Source: Caccovicinus sp964425595 | Lineage (GTDB): Bacteria > Bacillota > Clostridia > Lachnospirales > Lachnospiraceae | Assembly: GCA_964425595.1 (NCBI GenBank) | Contig: CAYRMW010000046.1 | Span: 1-18,647 of the forward strand | DNA length: 18,647 nucleotides | Direction of reading: 5' to 3' | Shown here: positions 1 through 7,514 of the stretch, in pieces | Numbering within the stretch: position 1 is the first letter of the stretch | How the letters are laid out: each line of letters opens with the position of its first letter | Program-made: the position numbers and the translations under genes | Notes under the pieces: generated by a model | Database searches by the model: none | Told to the model about the DNA's origin: nothing | What the model saw: only the letters and a program-made list of their open reading frames with translations

Positions 1-22
1 GGAAGGCATAGGATACAAGTAT

Positions 23-51
23 TTGATTATAGGAAGAAGCCGCATTATAAT
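23..51 (+). promoter_or_regulatory. Sigma-A type promoter of the lipoprotein gene
   Basis: A -35 box TTGATT (23-28) is followed after 17 bases by a perfect -10 box TATAAT (46-51). Transcription would start near 58, leaving a leader of about 105 bases before the lipoprotein start at 164. I see no known riboswitch in that leader. The call rests on box sequence and spacing only. Confidence 0.6.
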
Positions 52-163
52 AAAGGCAACGAAAATTTCCAGGACCGGAATGCAGCCCGATCGGCCAGGC
101 AAACGCATGATCATTCCTTGTCTCCGATATGGGCAGATACGTAAAAGGGCAGGTGATCCAGAT

Positions 164-721
164 ATGCAGCAGAGCGTTTTTGTAAGATTTGGCAACGGAG
201 CCGTCGGCTTTGCCTGTGCGATATTCTTTACCCTTGCGTTGGCCGGTTGCGGCAATAAAACCATTCAGCAACCGGTAATGAAGTCCAGATCCATCACGGA
301 AGGGGTGGATCTGGACCCGGTCGAATCTCATGATCCACAGTCCGACAAAGGAGTTGAGGAGGATATGGAAGAAATAAAGATAAGCATCGATGATATTGAG
401 GTTGATGTAGAATGGGAAGACAATGAATCGGTAGATGAATTAAAAAGCCTGCTAAAAACCGGTGATATGACGATCCATATGTCCATGTACGGAGGATTTG
501 AACAGGTGGGCGCTCTTGGAAGTTCGCTTCCAAGAAATGATGTGCAGACGACGACTGCAGCAGGAGACATCGTTCTCTATTCCGGCAATCAGATAGTCAT
601 ATTCTATGGCTCCAATTCATGGGCATATACCCGGCTTGGGACGATACAGGACAAGACGGAAAAGGAATTGGAGGAATTGCTTGGAAATGGTGACGTAACC
701 TTAACCTTGACGCTCGATTAG
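164..721 (+). CDS. Lipoprotein with cyclophilin-like domain
   Basis: This encodes a 185-residue secreted lipoprotein. The start at 164 is chosen because AGGTGA (151-156) lies 7 bases upstream and because it places a signal peptide at the N-terminus; the open frame extends further 5' but without these signals. Residues 10-28 are hydrophobic and end in a lipobox (LAGC, lipidated Cys29). An acidic linker (about 30-67) leads to a domain of about 115 residues carrying GDIVLYSGNQ, IVIFYG and YTRLG, the signature of the bacterial cyclophilin-like family (PF18050 type). The fold resembles cyclophilin, but prolyl isomerase activity is not established for this family and I do not claim it. It is transcribed alone and convergently to the uxu operon, so neighbours give no clue to its function. 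It probably sits on the outer face of the membrane. Confidence 0.8.
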   Translation: MQQSVFVRFGNGAVGFACAIFFTLALAGCGNKTIQQPVMKSRSITEGVDLDPVESHDPQSDKGVEEDMEEIKISIDDIEVDVEWEDNESVDELKSLLKTGDMTIHMSMYGGFEQVGALGSSLPRNDVQTTTAAGDIVLYSGNQIVIFYGSNSWAYTRLGTIQDKTEKELEELLGNGDVTLTLTLD

Positions 722-789
722 GCAATTCAGAATGAAAAGCGACAACGTCCTCGATCAGCGGCTATCATTTCCCCGGATGCTGATCCGGA

Positions 790-822
790 TCATGTTCCCC
801 CGGCAATGCCGGGGGAGCATGA
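790..822. terminator. Long GC-rich hairpin between convergent genes
   Basis: Arms 790-804 and 808-822 pair over 15 positions (one T-G wobble at 795/817) around a 3-base AAT loop; the core is TCCCCCGGC against GCCGGGGGA. It lies between the ends of the plus-strand lipoprotein gene (721) and the minus-strand gntR gene (876). It is well placed to end or protect both transcripts, but neither side has a T-run, so it is not a classic rho-independent terminator. Its termination role is inferred. Confidence 0.5.
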
Positions 823-875
823 CCGGTGTCATCCCTTTCTTTCGCTCAATCTCGCCGGTCTTTCCAAGCAGCCGT

Positions 876-1538
876 TCAGGCAGGCGGAAAATATGCCGGA
901 TACTGGTCCTTAAGCATCTGCAGATCCATAGTGATCCGTCCGATATGCACCCTCAGGCACTCTTCAAACAGCCCCGCGTCCCTCTTCCTGGCCGCGCGGA
1001 TCAGCTCCCCGTGCTCCGATATGGTCTTTTCCCGGACGCTAAGCGTCTTGTCCGTCAGATAGCGGATCCGATTATAATGCGTCACCTGTGTATGAATGAT
1101 CTCCTTCGCCAGAAACTCGCCTGCCGTATCATAGATCAGGTCATGAAAGGCATGATCCAGCTCCAGATACAGACCGTCGCCTGCCGGATCGCAGGTCTGC
1201 TCCATCTGGCGCAGGTTCCTCTCCATCGCCCGGACGGTATCCTGCGTGCTCCGGTCGATAAACCTTTCCGCCATGCAGATCTCCAGCGTGTAGCGCACGT
1301 ACCATTCCTGGCGGATCCGTTCCATGTCGATCCAGGATACAAGCGTTTTGGACTGGGGATAGATATCCACCAATCCTTCCTTCTGCAGCTTCACGATGGC
1401 CTCCCTGGCCGGGGTGCGGCTGACGCCGTAGCGCTCCGCGATCTTGGCCGCGGATATCGCCTCCCCCGGAACCAGGACAAAGGTCATAATCTCTTTTTTC
1501 AGCTTACGATAAGTAAATTCATTCAGGTTTTTGTCCAT
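876..1538 (-). CDS. GntR/FadR-family (FCD) transcriptional regulator
   Basis: A 220-residue repressor-type regulator. Residues 1-70 form the GntR winged helix-turn-helix, with the recognition region around YGVSRTPAREAI (37-48). Residues about 76-205 form an all-helical FCD effector domain. Asp128, His132, His176 and His198 sit where FCD proteins bind a metal ion that helps hold a carboxylate ligand. It starts 2 bases after the uxuB stop codon, so it is the last gene of the uxuA-uxuB operon and is probably translationally coupled. By analogy with UxuR/ExuR-type regulators it should sense an intermediate of hexuronate catabolism and repress the operon through the two palindromes at 4363-4405; the link is inference from position. 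Confidence 0.88.
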   Translation of the reverse strand: MDKNLNEFTYRKLKKEIMTFVLVPGEAISAAKIAERYGVSRTPAREAIVKLQKEGLVDIYPQSKTLVSWIDMERIRQEWYVRYTLEICMAERFIDRSTQDTVRAMERNLRQMEQTCDPAGDGLYLELDHAFHDLIYDTAGEFLAKEIIHTQVTHYNRIRYLTDKTLSVREKTISEHGELIRAARKRDAGLFEECLRVHIGRITMDLQMLKDQYPAYFPPA

Positions 1539-1540
1539 AC

Positions 1541-3151
1541 TCAGTTCAGATATTTTTTCAGCGTGTCCCGAACGGCGCCCGGACCGGCCAGTTCTTCCTT
1601 AAACATCGTCTCGATCTTATCGCCGATCCCGGCCGCGTAAAGATCCGAACCGAAGATATTGGCGTTGGAAAGGATCTCCTTTAACTGGCCCCGGTAGGTT
1701 TCCGGCTTCCCGGGCTCGATCCCTGCAAGCTTCCCGGTCAGTTCCGCAAGCATGGGATCCGGCGATAATTCAAACGCTTCTCCCTGATCATCCACGCCCA
1801 GCAGATAGCGGCACCATCCGGCAATCGCCAGCGGGATGGCCGTCAGCTTCCCGGCGTTTCCGTCCCTGGAAACGTAGGACTTGATCGTTTCGCCGTAACG
1901 GATCCCTACCTTCTGCGATGTGTCGCACGCGATCCGCTGCGGCGTATCCGGCATAAAGGGGTTCGGAAGGCGGTCATAGATCACCTCACGGACAAAATCC
2001 GCCGGGGAAAGGATGCCCGGATCAACGACTACCGGCATCCCCTCGGCCGGTCCGATCTGATTCACCAGCTTCACCAGGTCCTCATCGCCCATCTCATCGG
2101 CGATCAGCGTGTAGCCAAGCAGGCAGCCGTAAACCGCCAGCGCGGTATGCAAAGGATTCAGGCAGGTCGTCACCTTCATGCGCTCTACGTTATTGACCGT
2201 ATCCCGGTCCGTCATATACACGCCGGCCTTCTCAAGCGCCGGACGGCCGTTGGGGAAATGATCCTCGATCACCAGATACTGCGGCCCTTCGGCATTCACG
2301 AAAGGCGCGATGTACGTCTTTTTGGAAGTGACCACCGGAGCCATCTCTTCCACGCCGAGCTTCTCAAGCTCAGCCGCCACCGACTCAGCCGGACGGGGCG
2401 TGATCTTGTCGATCATCGACCACGGGAAGCTTACCTGGTCCTCATCCGTCAGATAATCAACAAAGCCCTGATCGACAAAGCCTCTGGCCAGCCACTCCTG
2501 CGCCATGGTCACCACCGATCCCTTCAGCTTCTCGCCGTTATGGGAGCAGTTATCCATGGAGACGACCGCCAACGGCGCTTTTCCGGCCTTGTAGCGCTCA
2601 TTTAAGAGACTGCATACTACGGCCATGGCCGATCCGGCTTTCTCCGGTCCATTCTCGATATCTGCCACAATGAAGGGGAAGTAGCTGCCATCAGAACCCT
2701 TCAGCGCATATCCCTTCTCCGTGATTGTAAAGGAGATCATCTGCAGTCCCGGATCACGGAAGATCTCCTTTAACCGGTTCCACTGCGACGCATCGGAAGA
2801 CTGCGCCTTGATGGCCTCCGTCAATGAGCCCAGGACCTTCTTATCGGTAGAGCCGTCCGCTTTTAAGGTAACCGCGAGCACCAGGTTGTCGCAGGGCGCA
2901 TAAATCTTATCGATCACGTCGAAGTCAAACGTCTCCACGCAGGTGATCCCCTTATCGGCTTCCTGCTGATTGATCAGGCTGTCAGCCAGGCCGCCGATAA
3001 AAATACGGAAGATATTTCCCGCTCCGAAATGCACCCACACCGGGGCCTTTTTCGTCCGCTCAGCGACGGCTTCCACATCGTAGGAGGGAAGGCTGATGCC
3101 TGCCTCCTGCCACTGCTCTTTGTTTTTGATTCCTTCCAAGGTTAATTTCAT
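1541..3151 (-). CDS. uxuB: D-fructuronate reductase (D-mannonate oxidoreductase), mannitol dehydrogenase family
   Basis: Cytoplasmic NAD-dependent enzyme that interconverts D-fructuronate and D-mannonate, the step before UxuA in glucuronate breakdown. At 536 residues it has the length of long-chain polyol dehydrogenases. A Rossmann-type nucleotide site begins with HFGAGNIFRIF (41-51); MDNCSHNG (199-206) and the catalytic region KVTTCLNPLHTALA (326-339; Lys326, Asn332, His335) belong to the C-terminal catalytic domain. A mannitol or altronate dehydrogenase would look similar; adjacency to uxuA decides for fructuronate reductase. The start is preceded by AAGGAGG about 8 bases upstream and lies 26 bases after uxuA. 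A GntR gene follows 2 bases after its stop. Confidence 0.9.
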   Translation of the reverse strand: MKLTLEGIKNKEQWQEAGISLPSYDVEAVAERTKKAPVWVHFGAGNIFRIFIGGLADSLINQQEADKGITCVETFDFDVIDKIYAPCDNLVLAVTLKADGSTDKKVLGSLTEAIKAQSSDASQWNRLKEIFRDPGLQMISFTITEKGYALKGSDGSYFPFIVADIENGPEKAGSAMAVVCSLLNERYKAGKAPLAVVSMDNCSHNGEKLKGSVVTMAQEWLARGFVDQGFVDYLTDEDQVSFPWSMIDKITPRPAESVAAELEKLGVEEMAPVVTSKKTYIAPFVNAEGPQYLVIEDHFPNGRPALEKAGVYMTDRDTVNNVERMKVTTCLNPLHTALAVYGCLLGYTLIADEMGDEDLVKLVNQIGPAEGMPVVVDPGILSPADFVREVIYDRLPNPFMPDTPQRIACDTSQKVGIRYGETIKSYVSRDGNAGKLTAIPLAIAGWCRYLLGVDDQGEAFELSPDPMLAELTGKLAGIEPGKPETYRGQLKEILSNANIFGSDLYAAGIGDKIETMFKEELAGPGAVRDTLKKYLN

Positions 3152-3177
3152 GACCTGTCCTCCTTAACCGGATCTGC

Positions 3178-4248
3178 TTAATTCTGCTCGTTCTTCTGGA
3201 TCGCTTCCCAAAGTCCCTGAAGATATACCGCGCCCAGGGCCCTGTCATACAGGCCGTAGCCGGGCATCGCCACTTCGCCCCAGATCATGCGGCCATGATC
3301 CGGACGGATGATCCCGTCAAATCCCGTATCATACAGCGTCTTCATGATCTTGTACATATCCATAGAACCGTCAGAGGACAGATGCGCCGCCTCCTCGAAA
3401 TCTCTCGGGCTGTTGTACTTTAAGTTTCTTACATGCGCAAAGGGGATCCTGCCCTTAGCCGCCTTAATGATCCCGCAGATATCGTTGTGCTGGTTGGAGC
3501 CGAGGGAGCCGGTGCACAGGGTCAGGCCATTGTAAGGCTTATCCACCGCCTTCAGCATCTTTTCAATGGATTCCCTGCCGGTGATGATCCTGGGAAGGCC
3601 GAAAATGGGCCATGCCGGATCGTCCGGATGAATGCCCATGCGCATATCATACTTCTCGCATACCGGGCCGATCGCTTCCAGGAAGTAAACCAGGTTGGCA
3701 AACAGCTTCTCCGCATCCACATCCTTGTACATCTCGAAAAGCTCTTTCAGACGCTCCAGACGCTCCGGCTCCCAGCCCGGCATCACAAAGCCGTTGGACA
3801 TCTTTTCCACCGATTCCTTCATATGCTCCGGATCGATCTGATCGACGATATCCTGGTTATACGCCAGCACCGTCGATCCGTCCGGACGCACCCTGGCCAG
3901 GTCCGTCCTGGTCCAGTCAAACACCGGCATGAAATTATAACATACGATGTGAATATCATTCTTTGCCAGGTTCTCTAACGTCGTAATGTAGTTCGCGATA
4001 TGCTCGTCTCTCTTTGCCGTGCCGATCTTAATGTCGTCAGAAACATTCACCGACTCGATCGCGGCGATCTTCAGACCGGCATCCTCCACCGTCTTCTTCA
4101 GATCAGCGATCTCCTCGGACGTCCAGACCTCCCCGGCCTGTTTGCCGAATAACGTCGTCACTACCCCGTTCACCCCGGGAATCTGTCTGATCTGCTCCAG
4201 TGTCACACTGTCATAACCAGGTCCGTACCAACGCAATGTCATTTCCAT
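3178..4248 (-). CDS. uxuA: Mannonate dehydratase
   Basis: Converts D-mannonate to 2-keto-3-deoxygluconate in the cytoplasm. The 356-residue length matches the shorter Gram-positive UxuA form (the E. coli form is near 394). It is a TIM-barrel enzyme of the xylose-isomerase-like group. Probable metal and catalytic residues are visible: His207 (GIHPDDP), Cys245 (LCTGSLG), His272 (FAHVRN), Asp317-His318 (RPDHGRMIWGE) and a tyrosine in MPGYGLYDR (331 or 334). The start is supported by GGAGG 8 bases upstream; a second in-frame ATG two codons later is less well spaced. It is the first gene of the uxuA-uxuB-gntR operon. No kinase or aldolase for its product (KdgK/KdgA) and no uronate isomerase lie in the window. 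Confidence 0.95.
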   Translation of the reverse strand: MEMTLRWYGPGYDSVTLEQIRQIPGVNGVVTTLFGKQAGEVWTSEEIADLKKTVEDAGLKIAAIESVNVSDDIKIGTAKRDEHIANYITTLENLAKNDIHIVCYNFMPVFDWTRTDLARVRPDGSTVLAYNQDIVDQIDPEHMKESVEKMSNGFVMPGWEPERLERLKELFEMYKDVDAEKLFANLVYFLEAIGPVCEKYDMRMGIHPDDPAWPIFGLPRIITGRESIEKMLKAVDKPYNGLTLCTGSLGSNQHNDICGIIKAAKGRIPFAHVRNLKYNSPRDFEEAAHLSSDGSMDMYKIMKTLYDTGFDGIIRPDHGRMIWGEVAMPGYGLYDRALGAVYLQGLWEAIQKNEQN

Positions 4249-4362
4249 GTTTCATTCCTCCGTTTCTGCATCAATGCTTCCCCAAAACGTCCGCCGCCGG
4301 ATGGACAGCGGAACTCGGGGATCCCCCATGTTCGTTGAAAAACGGATCAAACACGCTCCGCA

Positions 4363-4376
4363 ACTAACATGTCAGT
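4363..4376. promoter_or_regulatory. Operator 1 of the uxu operon
   Basis: The 14-base near-palindrome ACTAACATGTCAGT differs from perfect symmetry at only one base pair. It lies at about +7 to +20 relative to the predicted start of the uxu transcript. A second copy lies 29 bases away centre to centre. It is the likely binding site of the GntR/FCD regulator of this operon. Confidence 0.6.
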
Positions 4377-4389
4377 TTCTTGTATCCCT

Positions 4390-4418
4390 AGAGTAACATG
4401 TTAGTCCAAGAAAGTCAA
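4390..4418 (-). promoter_or_regulatory. Promoter of the uxuA-uxuB-gntR operon
   Basis: On the minus strand a -35 box TTGACT (4418-4413) is followed by a 17-base spacer and a weak -10 box TACTCT (4395-4390). Transcription would start near 4383, giving a leader of about 135 bases. Operator 2 lies within the spacer and overlaps the -10 box, so a bound repressor would block RNA polymerase. A less well spaced TTGGAC box lies inside the spacer. Confidence 0.55.
4392..4405. promoter_or_regulatory. Operator 2 of the uxu operon
   Basis: AGTAACATGTTAGT is a near-perfect palindrome with the same core (TAACATGT) as operator 1. It covers the end of the spacer and part of the -10 box of the uxu promoter. 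The pair of sites fits repression by a dimeric GntR regulator encoded in the same operon. Confidence 0.62.
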
Positions 4419-4437
4419 GCCCCTTCCCAATGAAATC

Positions 4438-4467
4438 AAAAAATTGCTGCCCGCCGCGCATGAGGGC
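4438..4467 (-). terminator. Possible terminator after the fructosamine operon
   Basis: Directly after the stop codon of the glutaredoxin-like gene, the minus strand has GCCC (4467-4464) able to pair with GGGC (4452-4449), then a run of six T (4443-4438). The stem is short and the loop long, so termination may be partial. The uxu promoter follows at once. Confidence 0.35.
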
Positions 4468-4767
4468 TTACGCCTCTCTTTTTTCCACGATCTCCTCTTC
4501 CGCCACCGGAGGCTGTCCGATCCACGAGAACGCCTCATTAATATCCAGTGTCTTGCGCCCGTCCTCGTTGACAAACAGCGGAATACCGATCCCGCCGCGC
4601 TCTCTCACCGGGGCAAGCACCGGATCGTGATCCCTGATCTGGAGGAACTCCTTCAGCTTTCCTGTATCTTCCGTGATTTCAATATAATCCGCCGCAAACC
4701 CGCGTTTTTTCTGAATCGCCTTATAATTTCTGCAATCGATGCAGATCTGTGCTCCATACACTTTCAT
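4468..4767 (-). CDS. Glutaredoxin-like thiol protein
   Basis: A 99-residue thioredoxin-fold protein. It opens with a beta strand leading into a redox pair Cys9-Ile-Asp-Cys12, and GIGIPLFV (60-67) contains the cis-proline (Pro63) expected opposite the active site. An acidic tail (about 88-99) follows. These are glutaredoxin-family features, but the CIDC centre differs from the classical CPYC. Cytoplasmic; no signal peptide. It is the last gene of the long operon, 53 bases after the kinase. AAAGGAG lies 12 bases before the ATG, longer than ideal, but no better start is present. Its role beside sugar-amine genes is unknown; it could act in disulfide repair or handle a thiol-containing substrate. 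Confidence 0.75.
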   Translation of the reverse strand: MKVYGAQICIDCRNYKAIQKKRGFAADYIEITEDTGKLKEFLQIRDHDPVLAPVRERGGIGIPLFVNEDGRKTLDINEAFSWIGQPPVAEEEIVEKREA

Positions 4768-4820
4768 TTGATCAATAAACTCCTTTATTTGATTTTATTG
4801 CTGAATTTACATAAATTTTG

Positions 4821-5690
4821 TCAAGCAGGCAATGCCGTCCCATGGCCGAAGGCGCCCTGCACCAGGCAGGTCTTCGCCGCGAATTCCGCGCCCTTTTCCA
4901 TCGCCCGCCGGATCCGGGCGCGGTACGCGCTCCGACCGCCTGCCGTCCTCTCCGGTTCCTCCTCCTCATCTTCAAGGAGAGAAAGCAGAAAAGCCGTGGC
5001 AAACGAATCGCCTGCCCCAAGCGTATCCACCGCCTCCACCAGTTTCGGCGGCTGAACGATCAGCTCCTCTCCATCATAACAGGCCGAACCCAGACTCCCC
5101 CGCGTCGCTACGATCCGCCTGCATCCGGCCCGGTTCAGGTCGCGGCAGATTTCCCGGACCTCCTCCTCCGGCCGTGCGCCGCAGGATAAAAACACCCAGG
5201 ACGCATAAGGCGCCACCTGCTTTACCAGCGATTCGTCAACCCACCTGACCGAGAAATCATAGGAAATCGGAATGCCCGTCGCCGACACCCTGGGCAGCTG
5301 GCGTTCAAAATAGCTGTTATTGCTGGTGTGCACCAGGGAAAAGGACCGGATGTACTCCAGGTCCTCATCGGTCAGCTCCAGAGGATGCTCTCTGGCAACG
5401 CCTCCCCGGTTGCTTCCCAAAAACACCCTCTCCCCGTTTTCCAGCGTCACTCTGGCGCAGCCGTTTTCCCCCGGGTAACGGCGGCACCGCCCGTGCTCGA
5501 TCCCCAGCTCCTCTAACGTCCGGATCACGTGCTCCGCCACCGCATCGCTGCCGAAGACGCCCATGTACGAAGCATCCGCTCCGAGCATCTTTGCGTAGAC
5601 CGAAAAATTCAGCGCCTGTCCTCCGGGAAACATCATGCCAAGATGGGCATACTGATCACATACATTATCTCCAATGCCGATTACCTTCAT
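4821..5690 (-). CDS. frlD: PfkB-family fructosamine (fructoselysine-type) kinase
   Basis: ATP-dependent cytoplasmic kinase expected to phosphorylate the sugar of an Amadori product (fructosyl-amine) at carbon 6. Ribokinase/PfkB features are clear: GDNVCDQY (8-15) and GGQALNFSVY (23-32) for sugar binding, and TLGAGDSF (223-230) with catalytic Asp228. The GDN..D.Y opening and GG.A.N..VY block match FrlD as I recall it. Start: an upstream TTG at 5705 is open, but the ATG at 5690 has AAGGAG (5697-5702) 6 bases before it, so I use 5690, giving 289 residues. A charged insert (DEEEEPERTAGGRS, about 241-254) makes it longer than E. coli FrlD. Neighbours are an UTRA regulator and a FrlB-type deglycase, which support the assignment. 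The exact amine is not determinable. Confidence 0.85.
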   Translation of the reverse strand: MKVIGIGDNVCDQYAHLGMMFPGGQALNFSVYAKMLGADASYMGVFGSDAVAEHVIRTLEELGIEHGRCRRYPGENGCARVTLENGERVFLGSNRGGVAREHPLELTDEDLEYIRSFSLVHTSNNSYFERQLPRVSATGIPISYDFSVRWVDESLVKQVAPYASWVFLSCGARPEEEVREICRDLNRAGCRRIVATRGSLGSACYDGEELIVQPPKLVEAVDTLGAGDSFATAFLLSLLEDEEEEPERTAGGRSAYRARIRRAMEKGAEFAAKTCLVQGAFGHGTALPA

Positions 5691-5696
5691 ATTCCG

Positions 5697-5702
5697 CTCC
5701 TT
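5697..5702 (-). promoter_or_regulatory. Ribosome binding site fixing the kinase start
   Basis: AAGGAG lies 6 bases upstream of the ATG at 5690. It overlaps the alternative upstream TTG, which argues against that longer start. Confidence 0.75.
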
Positions 5703-5733
5703 CAAAAGGCGATCCCATCAGGGGAGACGCCGC

Positions 5734-6483
5734 CTAATTCAGGCTGTCTCCCACCCGTTCATACACATAGAGGGAAAACCGGTCGCCATTAATGATCTGC
5801 GTTCCCGCGTACAGCGGATCACCATATTGATCAAACGCCGTGCTCCGGACAAACAGCAGGTAGTCTCCCTTCCTGATCTCTAAAAGCTCCGCTTCTTCCG
5901 GCCTGGCACGGCACAGCTCAATGACCTTTTCCGAACCGGCGACCCGCACACCCTCGTTTTCTTCGAGAAATGCAAAAAGGGAGTTGTCGTCAAACTCCGC
6001 GCGCAGAAGCGCCGCATACTTTGGCGGAAAATAATTCTTCTCGATCTGCACCGGTTCCCCGTCCGCGAAACGGAGCCGCTCGATATAGATCACGCTGCTG
6101 CCCGGCTCTACCCCCAGACACCCGGCCGTCCTGGCGTCCGCCTTGACCAGCCGGTTCGCCAGCATTTTCGCTCCGGGCTCCACGCCCATCTGCACGCACA
6201 TCTCGCTGAAGCTCTGCAGCGTTTTCATGTTTCTGGAAAACTTGGGCTTTGTCACAAACGTTCCCTTTCCCTGTTTGCGCACCACAAGCCCCTTCTCCAT
6301 CAGGGAGCCCACCGCCTTCCTTACCGTGATCAGGCTGACCCCATAGGTTCTCGCTAACTCCGCCTCGGTCATGATCCGTTCTCCCGGCTGATACTTTCCC
6401 GCAAGAATTTCCCGTTCAAGATCCGACATCAACTGGACATATAACGGCGTTGCCGCATCCTGGTTCAGCTTTTTATCCTTCAT
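5734..6483 (-). CDS. GntR/HutC-family regulator with UTRA domain (FrlR-like)
   Basis: A 249-residue regulator. Residues about 11-78 are a GntR winged helix-turn-helix (AELARTYGVSLITVRKAV, then the wing at RKQGKGTFV). Residues about 98-238 are an UTRA ligand-binding domain, a fold that usually senses phosphorylated sugars or related small molecules. In the known frl and fra loci a regulator of this family controls the deglycase and kinase genes, and here it lies between those two. A longer start at 6501 exists, but GGGGGAG (6489-6495) 5 bases before 6483 favours the shorter form. A plausible target is the operator-like sequence just downstream of the operon promoter at 14873-14888; that pairing is untested inference. 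Confidence 0.88.
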   Translation of the reverse strand: MKDKKLNQDAATPLYVQLMSDLEREILAGKYQPGERIMTEAELARTYGVSLITVRKAVGSLMEKGLVVRKQGKGTFVTKPKFSRNMKTLQSFSEMCVQMGVEPGAKMLANRLVKADARTAGCLGVEPGSSVIYIERLRFADGEPVQIEKNYFPPKYAALLRAEFDDNSLFAFLEENEGVRVAGSEKVIELCRARPEEAELLEIRKGDYLLFVRSTAFDQYGDPLYAGTQIINGDRFSLYVYERVGDSLN

Positions 6484-6519
6484 GCCTGCTCCCCCGCCCA
6501 TTCGTTTCCGCTTGCTCTG

Positions 6520-7491
6520 TTAATATTCCACCTTCCACATGTATCTGCGTTCATCCATCGAATGTCCGGTCGCCTCCGCAAGCTTTGACACATAAAACCG
6601 CTCGATCGGTATGAGGACGACCGGATTAAAGAACTCCGCCACGGCCTCCGGGATCCTTCCTTTGTTCAGCGCCTTAAAATCGATCGTAATGTAATTTTCC
6701 GCATACGTATTCAGAAACTTCAGGCAGCGTTCATCCAGCGCCCTCGTCCTCCCCTCACTCATGATCAGGATCATGGGAAGCGCCTTGTCCGTTATCTCAA
6801 ACGGGCCATGAAAGTACTCACCCGAATGCATACAGATGGCATCCTTCCACTGCATCTCCATCAAATGGCAGCTGCACATGGAGTACGCCACGCCTAAGCT
6901 GGGACCGGACGCCAGCACGCAGAAAACCGGCTCATCCTTCACCTTTTGGGCCCAGGCCTGCGCCGCGCAAAGGGAGCTCTCCTTGCCTTCCGCCACGATC
7001 TCATCAATATACCCGTAGGCCGCCATGGCCTGATCATAGCGCTCCCAGCCTTCCAGCTGGTGAAGAAGCTCAAAGCCGATCCGCAGCGCGTTCGACTGAT
7101 TGGAATTGCTGTAGACCTGATCCTCTCCATTGGAATACGTCACCACATACTGGCCGGCCTTCGCCATCCCGGTATCCAGGGAACCGGTCATGGCGATCGT
7201 GATCGCTCCCGCCACGTTGGCCGTCTCCACCGCCTTCACCGTTTCCGGCGTGGCTTTCAGCGAGCAGACCACCGCCAGGCAGCGCTCATCCAGCTGCGCG
7301 GGGACCGCATGAACAAATTCGTTGCTGGTGTAGGTCGTCGCGCCAAAATTCCTGGCCTCGCTCTGCAGCAGATAAAGGCCGGGAAAGATCGCGGCCTTGG
7401 AACCGCCGCATCCGATAAAATAGACATGCTTCAGGCCGCCTCTGGCCGCCATCTTTTCTTTCACTTCCGCAATAATCTCTTTTACTTCCAT
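6520..7491 (-). CDS. frlB: SIS-domain fructosamine-6-phosphate deglycase
   Basis: Cytoplasmic enzyme expected to split a 6-phosphofructosyl-amine into glucose-6-phosphate and the free amine. The 323-residue protein has two SIS domains; the first starts with YFIGCGGSKAA (24-34). Glu212 (LMEMQW) and His228 (EYFHGP) are exactly 16 residues apart, the spacing of the catalytic pair described for Salmonella FraB, and both are also present in E. coli FrlB as I recall it. The C-terminal DERRY..KVEY closely matches the FrlB end. A glucosamine-6-phosphate synthase SIS module is less likely, as there is no glutaminase domain. AGGAG lies 6 bases before the start. The gene follows the C39-like gene by 23 bases. 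FrlB and FraB cannot be told apart by eye. Confidence 0.88.
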   Translation of the reverse strand: MEVKEIIAEVKEKMAARGGLKHVYFIGCGGSKAAIFPGLYLLQSEARNFGATTYTSNEFVHAVPAQLDERCLAVVCSLKATPETVKAVETANVAGAITIAMTGSLDTGMAKAGQYVVTYSNGEDQVYSNSNQSNALRIGFELLHQLEGWERYDQAMAAYGYIDEIVAEGKESSLCAAQAWAQKVKDEPVFCVLASGPSLGVAYSMCSCHLMEMQWKDAICMHSGEYFHGPFEITDKALPMILIMSEGRTRALDERCLKFLNTYAENYITIDFKALNKGRIPEAVAEFFNPVVLIPIERFYVSKLAEATGHSMDERRYMWKVEY

Positions 7492-7514
7492 GACGTTCTC
7501 CTTTTTTCCGTACG

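Noticed and set aside
732..1640. Long plus-strand open frame (302 codons) opposite gntR and the uxuB end
   Set aside because: It is antisense to two well-recognised genes, has a proline/arginine/histidine-rich composition typical of a shadow frame and no family features.
4249..4362. Riboswitch in the uxuA leader
   Set aside because: Small inverted repeats such as GGGGATCCCC are present, but no known riboswitch core or antiterminator arrangement could be recognised.
4795..4824. Internal promoter before the glutaredoxin-like gene (TTGACA at 4819-4824)
   Set aside because: The only good -10 candidate (TAAAAT) is 21 bases away, too far for a normal promoter; the gene is most simply read as part of the operon.
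5691..5705. TTG at 5705 as the kinase start
   Set aside because: The AAGGAG ribosome site overlaps this codon and is spaced for the ATG at 5690 instead.
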